From NCBI RefSeq assembly GCF_006442965.1, contig NZ_VFWX01000024.1:52460-116459 (forward strand): a DNA stretch of 64,000 nucleotides. Direction: 5' to 3'. A model generated the notes under the pieces. The model was given only the letters and a program-made list of their open reading frames with translations. It was not told the origin of the DNA and made no database searches. Positions within the stretch are counted from its first letter, which is position 1. The number at the start of each line of letters is the position of its first letter. The DNA comes from Mesorhizobium sp. CU3 (lineage in GTDB: Bacteria; Pseudomonadota; Alphaproteobacteria; Rhizobiales; Rhizobiaceae). Made by a program: the position numbers and the translations under genes. Shown in pieces: positions 25,504 through 33,521 of the stretch.

Positions 25504-25980
25504 ATGACCGAAGACATAAGGACCGGCGGCTGCCAGTGCGGCGCTGTGCGCTTTCGCGTGCACGGCAAGCTCGGGCGCCCCTCGATCTGCCATTGCCGCA
25601 TGTGCCAGAAACAGTTCGGCTCCTTCTTCGGCGCGCTGGTGACGGTGCCGAAGGACGGCGTCGAATGGACCCATGAGGAGCCGAGCTATTTCCAGTCCTC
25701 GGTCAACATCGATCGCGGCTTCTGTGCCCGTTGCGGCACGCCGTTGACCTACCGACAGCCGGGGTCGCTCGAGATCGCCATCGGCGCTTTCGACGACCGC
25801 TCGGACCTTGCGCCGCAGATACAGGTCAACTACGCGGTGCGGCTGCCCTGGGTGGAGAAGATTTTCGTGGCGCCGGTCCATGACGACCCCGACTATTACC
25901 GTAAGCAGGAGCAGATCATCTCCTTCCAGCATCCCGATCACGAGACGGCCAACTGGCCGCAACAGGGCCTGAAACTATGA
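25504..25980 (+). CDS. GFA family zinc protein (second of the tandem pair)
   Basis: A protein of about 158 residues closely related to its upstream neighbour: GGCQCGAVRFRVHG, SICHCRMCQKQFGSFFG and FCARCGTPLTYRQ are shared. The pair thus looks like a tandem duplication that has diverged. Three starts are possible (25483, 25498, 25504). I chose 25504 because GGAG at 25492 is about 8 bases away; 25498 would be coupled to the upstream stop by ATGA. Its own stop overlaps the start of the aminopeptidase gene. Confidence 0.9.
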   Translation: MTEDIRTGGCQCGAVRFRVHGKLGRPSICHCRMCQKQFGSFFGALVTVPKDGVEWTHEEPSYFQSSVNIDRGFCARCGTPLTYRQPGSLEIAIGAFDDRSDLAPQIQVNYAVRLPWVEKIFVAPVHDDPDYYRKQEQIISFQHPDHETANWPQQGLKL

Positions 25981-26942
25981 CTGTCCACAGCACTTCCTTG
26001 CGCACGCTCTATCCCGAGATCGAGCCTTTCGAGTCGGGCACGCTCGATGTCGGTGACGGCCACACCATCTACTGGGAACGCTCCGGCACCAGGGGCGCCA
26101 AGCCGGCGGTCTTCCTGCATGGCGGCCCGGGCGGCACCATCTCACCGAAACACCGGCGGCTGTTCGACCCGAAGCTTTACGACGTCATCCTGTTCGACCA
26201 GCGCGGCTGCGGCAAGTCCACTCCCAACGCCTCGCTCGAGGCCAACACCACCTGGCACCTCGTCGCCGATATCGAGCGGCTGCGCGAGATGGCGGGCTTC
26301 GAAAAGTGGCTGGTCTTCGGCGGCTCCTGGGGCTCGACCCTGGCGCTCGCCTATGCCGAGACGCATCCCGAACGCGTCAGCGAACTGGTCGTGCGCGGCA
26401 TCTACACGCTGACCCGCGCCGAGCTCGAATGGTACTATCAGTTCGGCGTCTCCGAGATGTTCCCCGACAAGTGGGAGCGGTTCCTGGCGCCGATCCCCGA
26501 GGCCGAGCGCGGCGACATGATGGCCGCCTATCGCAAGCGGCTGGTCGGCTCCGACCGCAAGGCGCAGCTCGAGGCGGCGCTCGCCTGGAGCTTGTGGGAA
26601 GGCGAGACGATCACGCTGCTGCCGGAACCCGAGACCAGCACGCCCTTCGGCCAGGACGACTATGCCGTCGCTTTCGCCCGCATCGAAAACCATTATTTCG
26701 TCCATGCCGGTTGGCTGGAGGAGGGGCAACTGCTGCGCGATGCTTGGAAGCTGAAGGACATCCCCGGCACCATCGTTCACGGCCGCTACGACATGCCGTG
26801 CCCGGCGCACTACGCCTGGGCGCTGCACAAGGCCTGGCCGAAGGCGGATTTCCACCTGATCGAAGGCGCCGGGCACGCCTATTCGGAGCCTGGGATTCTC
26901 GATCAGTTGATCCGGGCAACGGACAGGTTCGCGGGTAAATGA
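25977..26942 (+). CDS. pip: prolyl aminopeptidase
   Basis: A 321-residue alpha/beta hydrolase of family S33. HGGPGGTISPKHRR gives the oxyanion region, FDQRGCGKSTP is the hallmark of proline iminopeptidases, and GGSWGSTLALAYAETHP holds the nucleophile serine (GxSxG). The acid and base lie in HGRYDMPCPAHYAW and GAGHAYSEPG. The enzyme releases N-terminal proline from peptides in the cytosol. The ATG overlaps the stop of the second GFA gene, so it closes a run of coupled genes that began with DUF559. Confidence 0.95.
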   Translation: MTVHSTSLRTLYPEIEPFESGTLDVGDGHTIYWERSGTRGAKPAVFLHGGPGGTISPKHRRLFDPKLYDVILFDQRGCGKSTPNASLEANTTWHLVADIERLREMAGFEKWLVFGGSWGSTLALAYAETHPERVSELVVRGIYTLTRAELEWYYQFGVSEMFPDKWERFLAPIPEAERGDMMAAYRKRLVGSDRKAQLEAALAWSLWEGETITLLPEPETSTPFGQDDYAVAFARIENHYFVHAGWLEEGQLLRDAWKLKDIPGTIVHGRYDMPCPAHYAWALHKAWPKADFHLIEGAGHAYSEPGILDQLIRATDRFAGK

Positions 26943-26964
26943 CCATGCAGGTTCGTGCTCTACG

Positions 26965-27124
26965 GCGCCCCCCTCTGTCCTGCCGGACATCTCCCCCACA
27001 AGGGGGGAGATTGGCAGCTTCGGCCCTGCCGCTTCTCCTGCAACGCTGGAGATTGGCGAAAGCGGAAGCGCGGTCTGATCTCCCCCCTTGTGGGGTAGAT
27101 GCCCGGCAGGGCAGAGGGGGGCGC
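26965..27124. repeat. 160-bp inverted-repeat element, copy B
   Basis: The ends are a perfect 13-bp inverted repeat (GCGCCCCCCTCTG at 26965-26977 and its complement at 27112-27124). The inner arms match copy A (24051-24214) closely, while the centre differs. It lies between the aminopeptidase gene and cimA. Confidence 0.8.
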
Positions 27125-27153
27125 GAAGGATCGCGGCTTTTCGAGCTACAGCC

Positions 27154-28770
27154 ATGAAAAAACAAAGAATATACCTCTTCGACACCACGCTTCGCGACGG
27201 CCAGCAGACGCCGGGCATCGACTTTTCCGTCGAGGACAAGATCGCGATCGCCAAGCTTCTGGACGAGTTCGGCATGGACTATGTCGAGGGCGGCTATCCC
27301 GGCGCCAACCCGACCGACACCGCCTTCTTCCAGAAGAAGCGGACGCAGCGCGCGAAATTCGTCGCCTTCGGCATGACCAAGCGGGCCGGCGTGTCTGCCT
27401 CCAACGATCCGGGGCTGGCGGCGCTGGTGCAGTCGAAGTCGGATGCCATCTGCTTCGTCGCCAAGAGCTGGGACTATCACGTGCGCGTGGCGCTCGGCTG
27501 CACCAATGAGGAGAACCTGGAATCGATCAAGGCCTCGGTCGAAACAGCGGTCGCTTCGGGCAAGGAAGCGATGGTCGATTGCGAGCATTTCTTCGATGGC
27601 TTCAAGGCCAATCCGGACTACGCCCTGGCCTGCGCCAAGACCGCCTATGATGCCGGCGCGCGCTGGGTGGTGCTTTGCGACACCAATGGCGGCACGCAGC
27701 CTTCGGAAGTCCGCGCCATCGTCGAGAAGGTCATCGCCGGCGGCATCCCAGGCGACCATCTCGGCATCCACGCCCATGACGATACTGGACAGGCGGTGGC
27801 CAATTCGCTTGCCGCGGTCGAAGCCGGCGTGCGCCAGATCCAGGGCACGCTGAACGGCATAGGCGAGCGCTGCGGCAACGCCAACCTGATCTCCATAGTG
27901 CCGACGCTGTCGCTGAAGCCGGCCTTCGCCGATCGCTTCGAAACCGGCATTTCGGCCGAAGCGCTGACCGGCATATCAAGGCTGTCGCGCGCCTTCGACG
28001 AATTGCTCAATCGCGCGCCGGAAGCGCAGGCACCCTATGTCGGCGCCTCCGCCTTCGCCACCAAGGCCGGCATCCATGCCTCGGCTCTGGCCAAGGAACC
28101 GGCGACCTATGAGCATGTGCCGCCGGAAACGGTCGGCAACCGCCGCCGCGTCATGGTCTCCGACCAGGGCGGCAAGGCCAATTTCCTCGCCGAGCTGAAG
28201 CGTCGCGGCATCGAAGTGCCGAAGGACGATCATCGGCTTGATGCCCTGATCGCGGTGGTCAAGGAACGCGAGGCCGAAGGCTATGCCTATGAAGGCGCCG
28301 ACGCCTCCTTCGAGCTGCTGGCGCGAAAAATGCTGCACGGCCTGCCGGAATTCTTCAACGTCACCTCTTTCCGCTGCATGGTCGAGCGCCGCTTCGACGC
28401 CAACGGCAATCTGAAGACGGTTTCGGAGGCGATCGTGAAGGTCGAGGTCGACGGCGAGGAGAAGATGTCGGTTGCCGAAGGGCACGGCCCGGTCAACGCG
28501 CTCGACATCGCGCTGCGCAAGGACCTAGGCAAATACCAGAACGAGATCGTCGATCTGGAACTGGCGGACTTCAAGGTGCGTATCCTCAATGGCGGTACCG
28601 AGGCCATCACCCGCGTGCTGGTCGAATCGCACGATTCCACCGGTGCCCGCTGGTGGACGGTCGGCGTCTCGGAAAACATCATCGACGCCTCCTTCCAGGC
28701 GCTGATGGATTCGATCATCTACAAGCTGATGAAGAACCGCGAGATGGCGGGGCTGGTGGCGGCGGAGTAG
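27154..28770 (+). CDS. cimA: citramalate synthase
   Basis: A 538-residue enzyme of the alpha-isopropylmalate/homocitrate synthase family. The N-terminal TIM barrel opens YLFDTTLRDGQQTPGIDFS, a signature of CimA that differs from LeuA. HAHDDTGQAVANSLAA supplies the metal histidines, and GNANLISIVPTL follows. The C-terminal LeuA dimer domain is present. It condenses pyruvate with acetyl-CoA to citramalate, an alternative path to 2-oxobutyrate and isoleucine. The upstream in-frame 22 codons lie in the repeat element and were excluded. Confidence 0.93.
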   Translation: MKKQRIYLFDTTLRDGQQTPGIDFSVEDKIAIAKLLDEFGMDYVEGGYPGANPTDTAFFQKKRTQRAKFVAFGMTKRAGVSASNDPGLAALVQSKSDAICFVAKSWDYHVRVALGCTNEENLESIKASVETAVASGKEAMVDCEHFFDGFKANPDYALACAKTAYDAGARWVVLCDTNGGTQPSEVRAIVEKVIAGGIPGDHLGIHAHDDTGQAVANSLAAVEAGVRQIQGTLNGIGERCGNANLISIVPTLSLKPAFADRFETGISAEALTGISRLSRAFDELLNRAPEAQAPYVGASAFATKAGIHASALAKEPATYEHVPPETVGNRRRVMVSDQGGKANFLAELKRRGIEVPKDDHRLDALIAVVKEREAEGYAYEGADASFELLARKMLHGLPEFFNVTSFRCMVERRFDANGNLKTVSEAIVKVEVDGEEKMSVAEGHGPVNALDIALRKDLGKYQNEIVDLELADFKVRILNGGTEAITRVLVESHDSTGARWWTVGVSENIIDASFQALMDSIIYKLMKNREMAGLVAAE

Positions 28771-28783
28771 AGGGCGTGGATCG

Positions 28784-29617
28784 TCAGGCGGCTCGATAGT
28801 CTGAGTCGTAACCGAACCGTCTGAAATCCTCCGCATAGGCTCGCCGTACCGCCTCAGCCAGCGGTCGCGTCCACTTGATTCCCGGCTTCGGGGCAGACTG
28901 GTTGAGCGGTTTTGCCAGCGAGCTTCGAATTTCCTCCGAAGCGCCTAATCGGGCCAATACAGGATCCAAACCCTCGGCCAGAGATTCGAGCTTTATGATC
29001 TCGATCCTGAGGTCGCTTGAGTCCGGAATTATGGCCGACATCAGGCTCCAATGGCCGTTCTTGCCGAGAGCAGCCGTTGTGCAGGCGCCTTTGACGAAGC
29101 TGTCGAAAGACAGTTGATCTCGGTCGATGTCAGACGAGGGCAAAGATTGTATGTCGCCCATCAACTGCTCGATCAGTCCAGTATTTCCCGGGTCGGATAG
29201 TTTGAGGTCGTAGAATTTGTTGAGATAACACGACCGCAATCTGGAAAATGGATTTCTCACGACGGAGAAAATCAGCGTCTCCGGGTCGCGCAGCAGCGAT
29301 TCGAACAGTCTTACGCCGACGTCGCTCGGTGCGAGCAGTCCGGATTGTCGACGTGAATGATATGCCTCGGGATCGTCATCATGATTGATTCCATAGGCGC
29401 AGACCGAGAGCAGTCGCTTGATTGTGGTGCAGCCGGCCTTGGGCACCTCCACATAGATCAACTTTCGGTCCGGGAACACATGGAAGAAGTAGTTGATGTC
29501 CGTCGTTGCGCGATAAACGCGATAGGCGACTGATTCGCCAAGATGGCCTCTGAGGCTAAGCTGTGCTCGGAAGAAAGTGTATTTTCTATTCTTTATCGCA
29601 CTTTTCAGGCGTGACAT
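28784..29617 (-). CDS. sulfotransferase family 2-like protein
   Basis: A 277-residue protein resembling PAPS-dependent carbohydrate sulfotransferases. KLIYVEVPKAGCTTIKRLL (about residues 52-70) gives the 5'-phosphosulfate-binding loop and SVVRNPFSRLRSCY (about 117-130) the 3'-phosphate site. No signal peptide is evident, so it is cytosolic or membrane-peripheral. Possible targets include a surface polysaccharide or lipid-linked saccharide. Its base composition is clearly lower in GC than neighbouring genes, and no related gene is adjacent, which suggests recent acquisition. Confidence 0.82.
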   Translation of the reverse strand: MSRLKSAIKNRKYTFFRAQLSLRGHLGESVAYRVYRATTDINYFFHVFPDRKLIYVEVPKAGCTTIKRLLSVCAYGINHDDDPEAYHSRRQSGLLAPSDVGVRLFESLLRDPETLIFSVVRNPFSRLRSCYLNKFYDLKLSDPGNTGLIEQLMGDIQSLPSSDIDRDQLSFDSFVKGACTTAALGKNGHWSLMSAIIPDSSDLRIEIIKLESLAEGLDPVLARLGASEEIRSSLAKPLNQSAPKPGIKWTRPLAEAVRRAYAEDFRRFGYDSDYRAA

Positions 29618-29719
29618 GAGGGATCCTGGAGTTATTTCATATTAGAGCTCCCTCAAGCGCTAAAATAAGGCTATTGCCACCAGCGGCTCATGGCAAACGG
29701 AAAGTTCTATGATGGGGTT

Positions 29720-29743
29720 GCCGGATCGGCGAAGCGATCCGGC
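29720..29743. terminator. hairpin upstream of rarD
   Basis: A perfect 9-bp stem GCCGGATCG/CGATCCGGC with a 6-base loop lies between the divergent sulfotransferase and rarD genes. Its position ahead of both genes makes an attenuator or operator as likely as a terminator. Confidence 0.4.
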
Positions 29744-29795
29744 GCCAGGGGAAGGGGGCGCGCCCCGCTTGAACCATCACCGGAACTCCATTGAT

Positions 29796-29815
29796 CCATC
29801 ATAATTTTATGATGG
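29796..29815. promoter_or_regulatory. perfect dyad upstream of rarD
   Basis: CCATCATAA and its exact complement TTATGATGG are separated by TT, 34 bases before the rarD start. A further TATGATGG half-site lies at about 29708-29715. This looks like a repressor or activator site. Confidence 0.5.
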
Positions 29816-29849
29816 TCTTGACCGACTGGCTGGGCCATAGCGTTGGGCC

Positions 29850-30791
29850 ATGGCCAGCGAAATCGTCCAGCCCCATCAAGACCCACGCGATCAAGACGCA
29901 AAGGCTCGCTGCGGCTTCATCCTGGCACTCGGCGCCTATTTCCTGTGGGGGTTGTTGCCATTCTATATGAAGGCGGTCGCGCATCTGCCGCTTGCCGAGG
30001 TAATCGCCAACCGCATTCTCTGGTCGGTGCCGATTGCGGCCGGCGTGCTCGTCTGGGCCGGCCGCACCGCCGACTTCAAGGCCGCGATCCGCTCGCCGAA
30101 GAGCCTGGCCATGGCGGCGCTGACGGCGACGCTGATCTCGGCCAATTGGGGCATCTATGTCTGGGCGATCTCGGTCGACCGCACTGTCGAGACCGCGCTC
30201 GGCTACTACATCAATCCGCTGGTCAGCGTCGTCGTCGGCGCGCTTCTGCTCGGCGAACGGCTCGACCGCCTGCAGATCGCGGCGGTGGCGCTGGCGACTA
30301 TTGCCGTCGCGGTGCTGACCATCGATGCCGGCAAGCTGCCATGGGTGTCGCTGGCGCTCGCCTTTTCCTTCGCCGCCTACGGCTTTTTCCGCAAGACGCT
30401 GCCGATCGGTCCGAGCCAGGGTTTCCTGCTCGAAGTGCTGCTGCTCTCGGCGCCGGCGCTCTGTTACATCGTCTACCTGATCGCCACCGGCCAGGACCAT
30501 TTCATATCGAGCACGCCGGGCGATACCGCGCTGCTGCTCGGCTGTGGTCCGGTCACCGCGATACCGCTGCTGCTCTTTGCCTTCGGCGCCAAGCTGTTGC
30601 GCCTCTCCACCATCGGCATCATGCAATATATCGCGCCGACCATGGTGTTCCTCATCGCCGTGCTGATCTTCGACGAGCCTTTCGGCGCCACCGAGGCGGT
30701 CGCCTTCGCGCTCATCTGGGCGGCCCTGGCGATGTACAGCTGGTCTATGTTCAAGGGCCGCGACATCCGCCAGCCGGCGCCCGCGAGATAA
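29850..30791 (+). CDS. rarD: RarD-type EamA family transporter
   Basis: A 313-residue membrane protein with ten predicted hydrophobic helices in two EamA halves. The RarD signature is seen in GAYFLWGLLPFYMKAV, ANWGIYVWAISVDRTVETALGYYINPL and VVVGALLLGERLDRLQ. RarD was named for chloramphenicol sensitivity; its real substrate is not established, but it is a drug/metabolite transporter of the inner membrane. The gene lies downstream of a strong dyad and is followed by a GST gene. Confidence 0.93.
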   Translation: MASEIVQPHQDPRDQDAKARCGFILALGAYFLWGLLPFYMKAVAHLPLAEVIANRILWSVPIAAGVLVWAGRTADFKAAIRSPKSLAMAALTATLISANWGIYVWAISVDRTVETALGYYINPLVSVVVGALLLGERLDRLQIAAVALATIAVAVLTIDAGKLPWVSLALAFSFAAYGFFRKTLPIGPSQGFLLEVLLLSAPALCYIVYLIATGQDHFISSTPGDTALLLGCGPVTAIPLLLFAFGAKLLRLSTIGIMQYIAPTMVFLIAVLIFDEPFGATEAVAFALIWAALAMYSWSMFKGRDIRQPAPAR

Positions 30792-30811
30792 ACAATAGCG
30801 CCAGACGGCTC

Positions 30812-30830
30812 TCCGTCCGGAATTGCGTTA
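30812..30830. repeat. truncated copy of the rhizobial palindromic repeat
   Basis: CTCCGTCCGGAATTGCGTT repeats the core of the element at 19481-19569 without its second hairpin. It lies between rarD and the GST gene. Confidence 0.6.
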
Positions 30831-30847
30831 GATAAAGGGGACGGCCA

Positions 30848-31534
30848 ATGTATGTTCTGCACATCGGCAACAAGAACTATTCGTCCTGGTCGCTGCGCCC
30901 CTGGGTCCTCATGCGCGCCCTGGGCATCCCCTTCGAGGAGCGGCTGACGCCGTTCCCGGGCGGGCCGAGCTTCGATTTCTACAGGGCGTTCTCGCCCAAC
31001 GGCCGCGTGCCTTGCCTGGTCGATGACGGCTGGACGGTCTGGGATTCGCTCGGCATCGTCGAATACCTCGCCGAGCGGCATCAGGGCGTTTGGCCGACCG
31101 ATGCGAGGGCGCGCGCCTGGGCGCGTTCGGCCGCGGCCGAAATGCATTCGAGCTTCACGGCGCTGCGCAACGACTGCCCGATGTGCTGCGGCGTGCGCGT
31201 CGCGCTGTCGCGCATGTCCGCTGCGCTCAAACACGATGTTTTTCGTCTCGGTGACCTTTGGAACGACGGCCTTGGTCGTTTCGGCGGGCCGTTCCTGGCG
31301 GGTGATCGTTTCACCGCGGTCGATGCGTTCTTTGCTCCGGTCGCCTTCCGGGCGCAGTCCTTTGGGCTGGTGTTCGAAGGCGCCGCTGCCTCCTATCCGA
31401 AGCGGCTGCTCGACCTGCCGGCGATGGTTGAGTGGTACGCGGCCGGCCTCGCCGAGGCCTGGCGCGAGCCGGGTCACGAGGCGGAGGTCGCTGCTGCCGG
31501 CGCCCTCGTCGAGGACCTGCGGGCGACAGCTTAG
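30848..31534 (+). CDS. glutathione S-transferase family protein
   Basis: A 228-residue GST-like protein. The N-terminal thioredoxin fold starts MYVLHIGNKNYSSWSLRPW, where the Ser-Ser/Ser-Leu segment is the expected glutathione-contacting region, and PNGRVPCLVDDGWTVWDSLGI is the conserved cis-proline and G-site. The helical C-terminal domain contains GDRFTAVDAFFAPV. An AAGGGGA ribosome binding site precedes the ATG. The substrate is not predictable. Confidence 0.9.
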   Translation: MYVLHIGNKNYSSWSLRPWVLMRALGIPFEERLTPFPGGPSFDFYRAFSPNGRVPCLVDDGWTVWDSLGIVEYLAERHQGVWPTDARARAWARSAAAEMHSSFTALRNDCPMCCGVRVALSRMSAALKHDVFRLGDLWNDGLGRFGGPFLAGDRFTAVDAFFAPVAFRAQSFGLVFEGAAASYPKRLLDLPAMVEWYAAGLAEAWREPGHEAEVAAAGALVEDLRATA

Positions 31535-31546
31535 GGTCGCACACTG

Positions 31547-32146
31547 TCATTCGGGTGACCGCTGGGTCGAGTGACGCTTTATGAACTCGTCGATGGGATC
31601 AAAGAAGGCAGGCTGTTCGGAGCGGATCTTGTCGTCGCTCCAGTCCCACCAACGGATCGCAAGCAGGCTTTCAATCTGGTCCGGGTCGAACCGGTAGCGG
31701 ATAAGCCTTGCCGGATTGCCCGCGACGATCGCATAAGGCGCCACGTCCTTGGTAACGATTGCACCCGCGCCGACGACGGCGCCGTCTCCTATGTGAACGC
31801 CAGGCATGATGATGGCGCGTCGGCCGATCCACACGTCATTGCCGATTTCGAGAGGCCCGGCCTTGAGCAGGTCGGCTCCGTCGGGCTCCTCTTTCGTCAT
31901 AACAACCTTGAACGGGAAAGTGGAAACGAAAGAGGTCGGATGGTTCGCGCAACATAGGAAGACCACCTCCTTGGCGATCGAACAGAAGGCACCGATCCGC
32001 AGCGGGGAGTGTTCTTCGCAGCGGTAGATCATGCCCGGCAAGACTTCGAAGGTCCAACGGCCGACTGAAGCAAATTGCGGCAACTTTGGTGTCTCTCTGT
32101 CCTGGCGAAGCCCAAGCTTGGTCCGAAGTTTTCTGGCGAATCCCAT
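31547..32146 (-). CDS. CatB-related O-acetyltransferase (xenobiotic acetyltransferase-like)
   Basis: A hexapeptide-repeat acetyltransferase of about 199 residues. The left-handed beta-helix is seen in RIGAFCSIAKEVVF, LEIGNDVWIGRRAIIMPGVHIGDGAVVGAGAIVTKDV, followed by APYAIVAGNPARLIRYRF. The catalytic histidine of CatB-like enzymes is in CANHPTSFVSTFPF. Substrates of the family are antibiotics (chloramphenicol, streptogramin) or sugars; this gene is not near resistance genes, so a saccharide is as likely. Starts at 32251 and 32212 are also open; MGFARKLRTKL (32146) was preferred as the shortest natural N-terminus. Confidence 0.85.
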   Translation of the reverse strand: MGFARKLRTKLGLRQDRETPKLPQFASVGRWTFEVLPGMIYRCEEHSPLRIGAFCSIAKEVVFLCCANHPTSFVSTFPFKVVMTKEEPDGADLLKAGPLEIGNDVWIGRRAIIMPGVHIGDGAVVGAGAIVTKDVAPYAIVAGNPARLIRYRFDPDQIESLLAIRWWDWSDDKIRSEQPAFFDPIDEFIKRHSTQRSPE

Positions 32147-32389
32147 GGCACCCTTTCGTCCGGACCAACGAATCTCTGCCCCGGATCCGGCTTTGTGCAT
32201 TGCGTACCACATTGGAATAGTCGTGAAGCATAATTGGTTGCCGGACCGCATCGGCCGAGCAACGCGCGGGCTGCATTGCCGGCAGCGCCGGTTTGATTAC
32301 TGGATCTCTACGATGGCTCTGCGCGCCGGAATCCTGTGGCTCAGGTTTGCCGATCACCGCGGCATCGAGGTTGCAGAGGCTTGCTTCGC

Positions 32390-33385
32390 TTAAACACGTC
32401 CCAAGCGCCGCACGATCTTATAGACGATGCCGGCGACGACGACCGAAATCGCCGTCACCGTCCAGAAGCCGAACGGCGTGTCGACAAGCGGCAGGCCGCC
32501 GACATTCATGCCGAACAGGCCGGAGATGATGGTCATAGGCAGCAGCACCGCCGTCATCACCGAGAGAATGTAGAGCAGGTGGTTCGACTGCTCGGTCAGC
32601 TTCGCCATCAGCTCGTCCTGCAGCAGCCTCGTGCGCGCCTGCAACTGCTCGCCGTCATGATGCAGCGTATGCGCCCGGTGCGACAGGCGTGCGGCCATGT
32701 CGTTGATCGGGTCCGGCAGGTCGTTGCGATGCGAATGGTCGAGATGGCGGAAGAGGTTTGTCAGCGTCGCCATCTGCCGGTGGATGAGCACCAGCTGCCG
32801 GCGCGCGTCGACCAGCGCCTGGCGCTCACTGTGCCAGGCATCGCACACGATGCGATCCTCGATGCCGTCCAGCGCGTCGCCCATCTTGTCGAGCTCGGCC
32901 GCCATGCCGTCGAGCGACTGGCCCATCACCGCCTCGATCAGCTCGGACGGCGAGCGGAATTTGCGCGTGCCGCTCTCCACCAGCTTGCGGATCTTGTCGA
33001 CCGATTCCAGCGGCTGCTTGCGCGCACCGACCAGCATCCTGTCGTTGAAGGCGAAGCGGAAATGGATGAGCCCGCGGGCCTCGGCATAGTCGTGCCTCAA
33101 GTCGGGCAGGTCGCCATAGAGGAAGTCGTCTTCGAAATCGATCTGGCAGCCATGGCTGGGCGACAGGAAAGCGTCGCGCACCGGCGCCGGCATCGCCTGC
33201 TCGGCACCGATCTCCTGGCGCGCGCGCATGTCGGTGATCTGATAGCTGCGCCAGGTCCAATGCGCTTCGGCCGGGTCATTGGTGCGTGAACCGTCGGCCT
33301 TGAAATGATAGATGAAGAACAGCCCGTGCTCGTCGGGCAGATAGGGCGACAGGTCGGTGCCTTCGGAAGGGAGGGCGATGTTCAT
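32390..33385 (-). CDS. CorA/ZntB family divalent cation transporter
   Basis: A 331-residue protein of the CorA superfamily. The N-terminal cytoplasmic domain has HWTWRSYQITDMRAR and the two C-terminal membrane helices carry GMNVGGLP, the GMN signature loop. ZntB is a zinc importer or exporter relative of CorA; ZntB proteins, like this one, have a shorter N-terminal domain. Metal specificity cannot be fixed from sequence. No metal regulator is adjacent. Confidence 0.88.
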   Translation of the reverse strand: MNIALPSEGTDLSPYLPDEHGLFFIYHFKADGSRTNDPAEAHWTWRSYQITDMRARQEIGAEQAMPAPVRDAFLSPSHGCQIDFEDDFLYGDLPDLRHDYAEARGLIHFRFAFNDRMLVGARKQPLESVDKIRKLVESGTRKFRSPSELIEAVMGQSLDGMAAELDKMGDALDGIEDRIVCDAWHSERQALVDARRQLVLIHRQMATLTNLFRHLDHSHRNDLPDPINDMAARLSHRAHTLHHDGEQLQARTRLLQDELMAKLTEQSNHLLYILSVMTAVLLPMTIISGLFGMNVGGLPLVDTPFGFWTVTAISVVVAGIVYKIVRRLGRV

Positions 33386-33521
33386 GATGGCTTCGCCGGT
33401 CTTTAAGCGTTCGGGTCGCGGGAGCGCCGGGCAGTGTATCTAACACGCGGCCGCTGCCTTCGTGTGACAGTTCAGTAACCTCTGGTCGGAAAGGCGGCGT
33501 TGCGCTTCCTGATGTCGGCGC

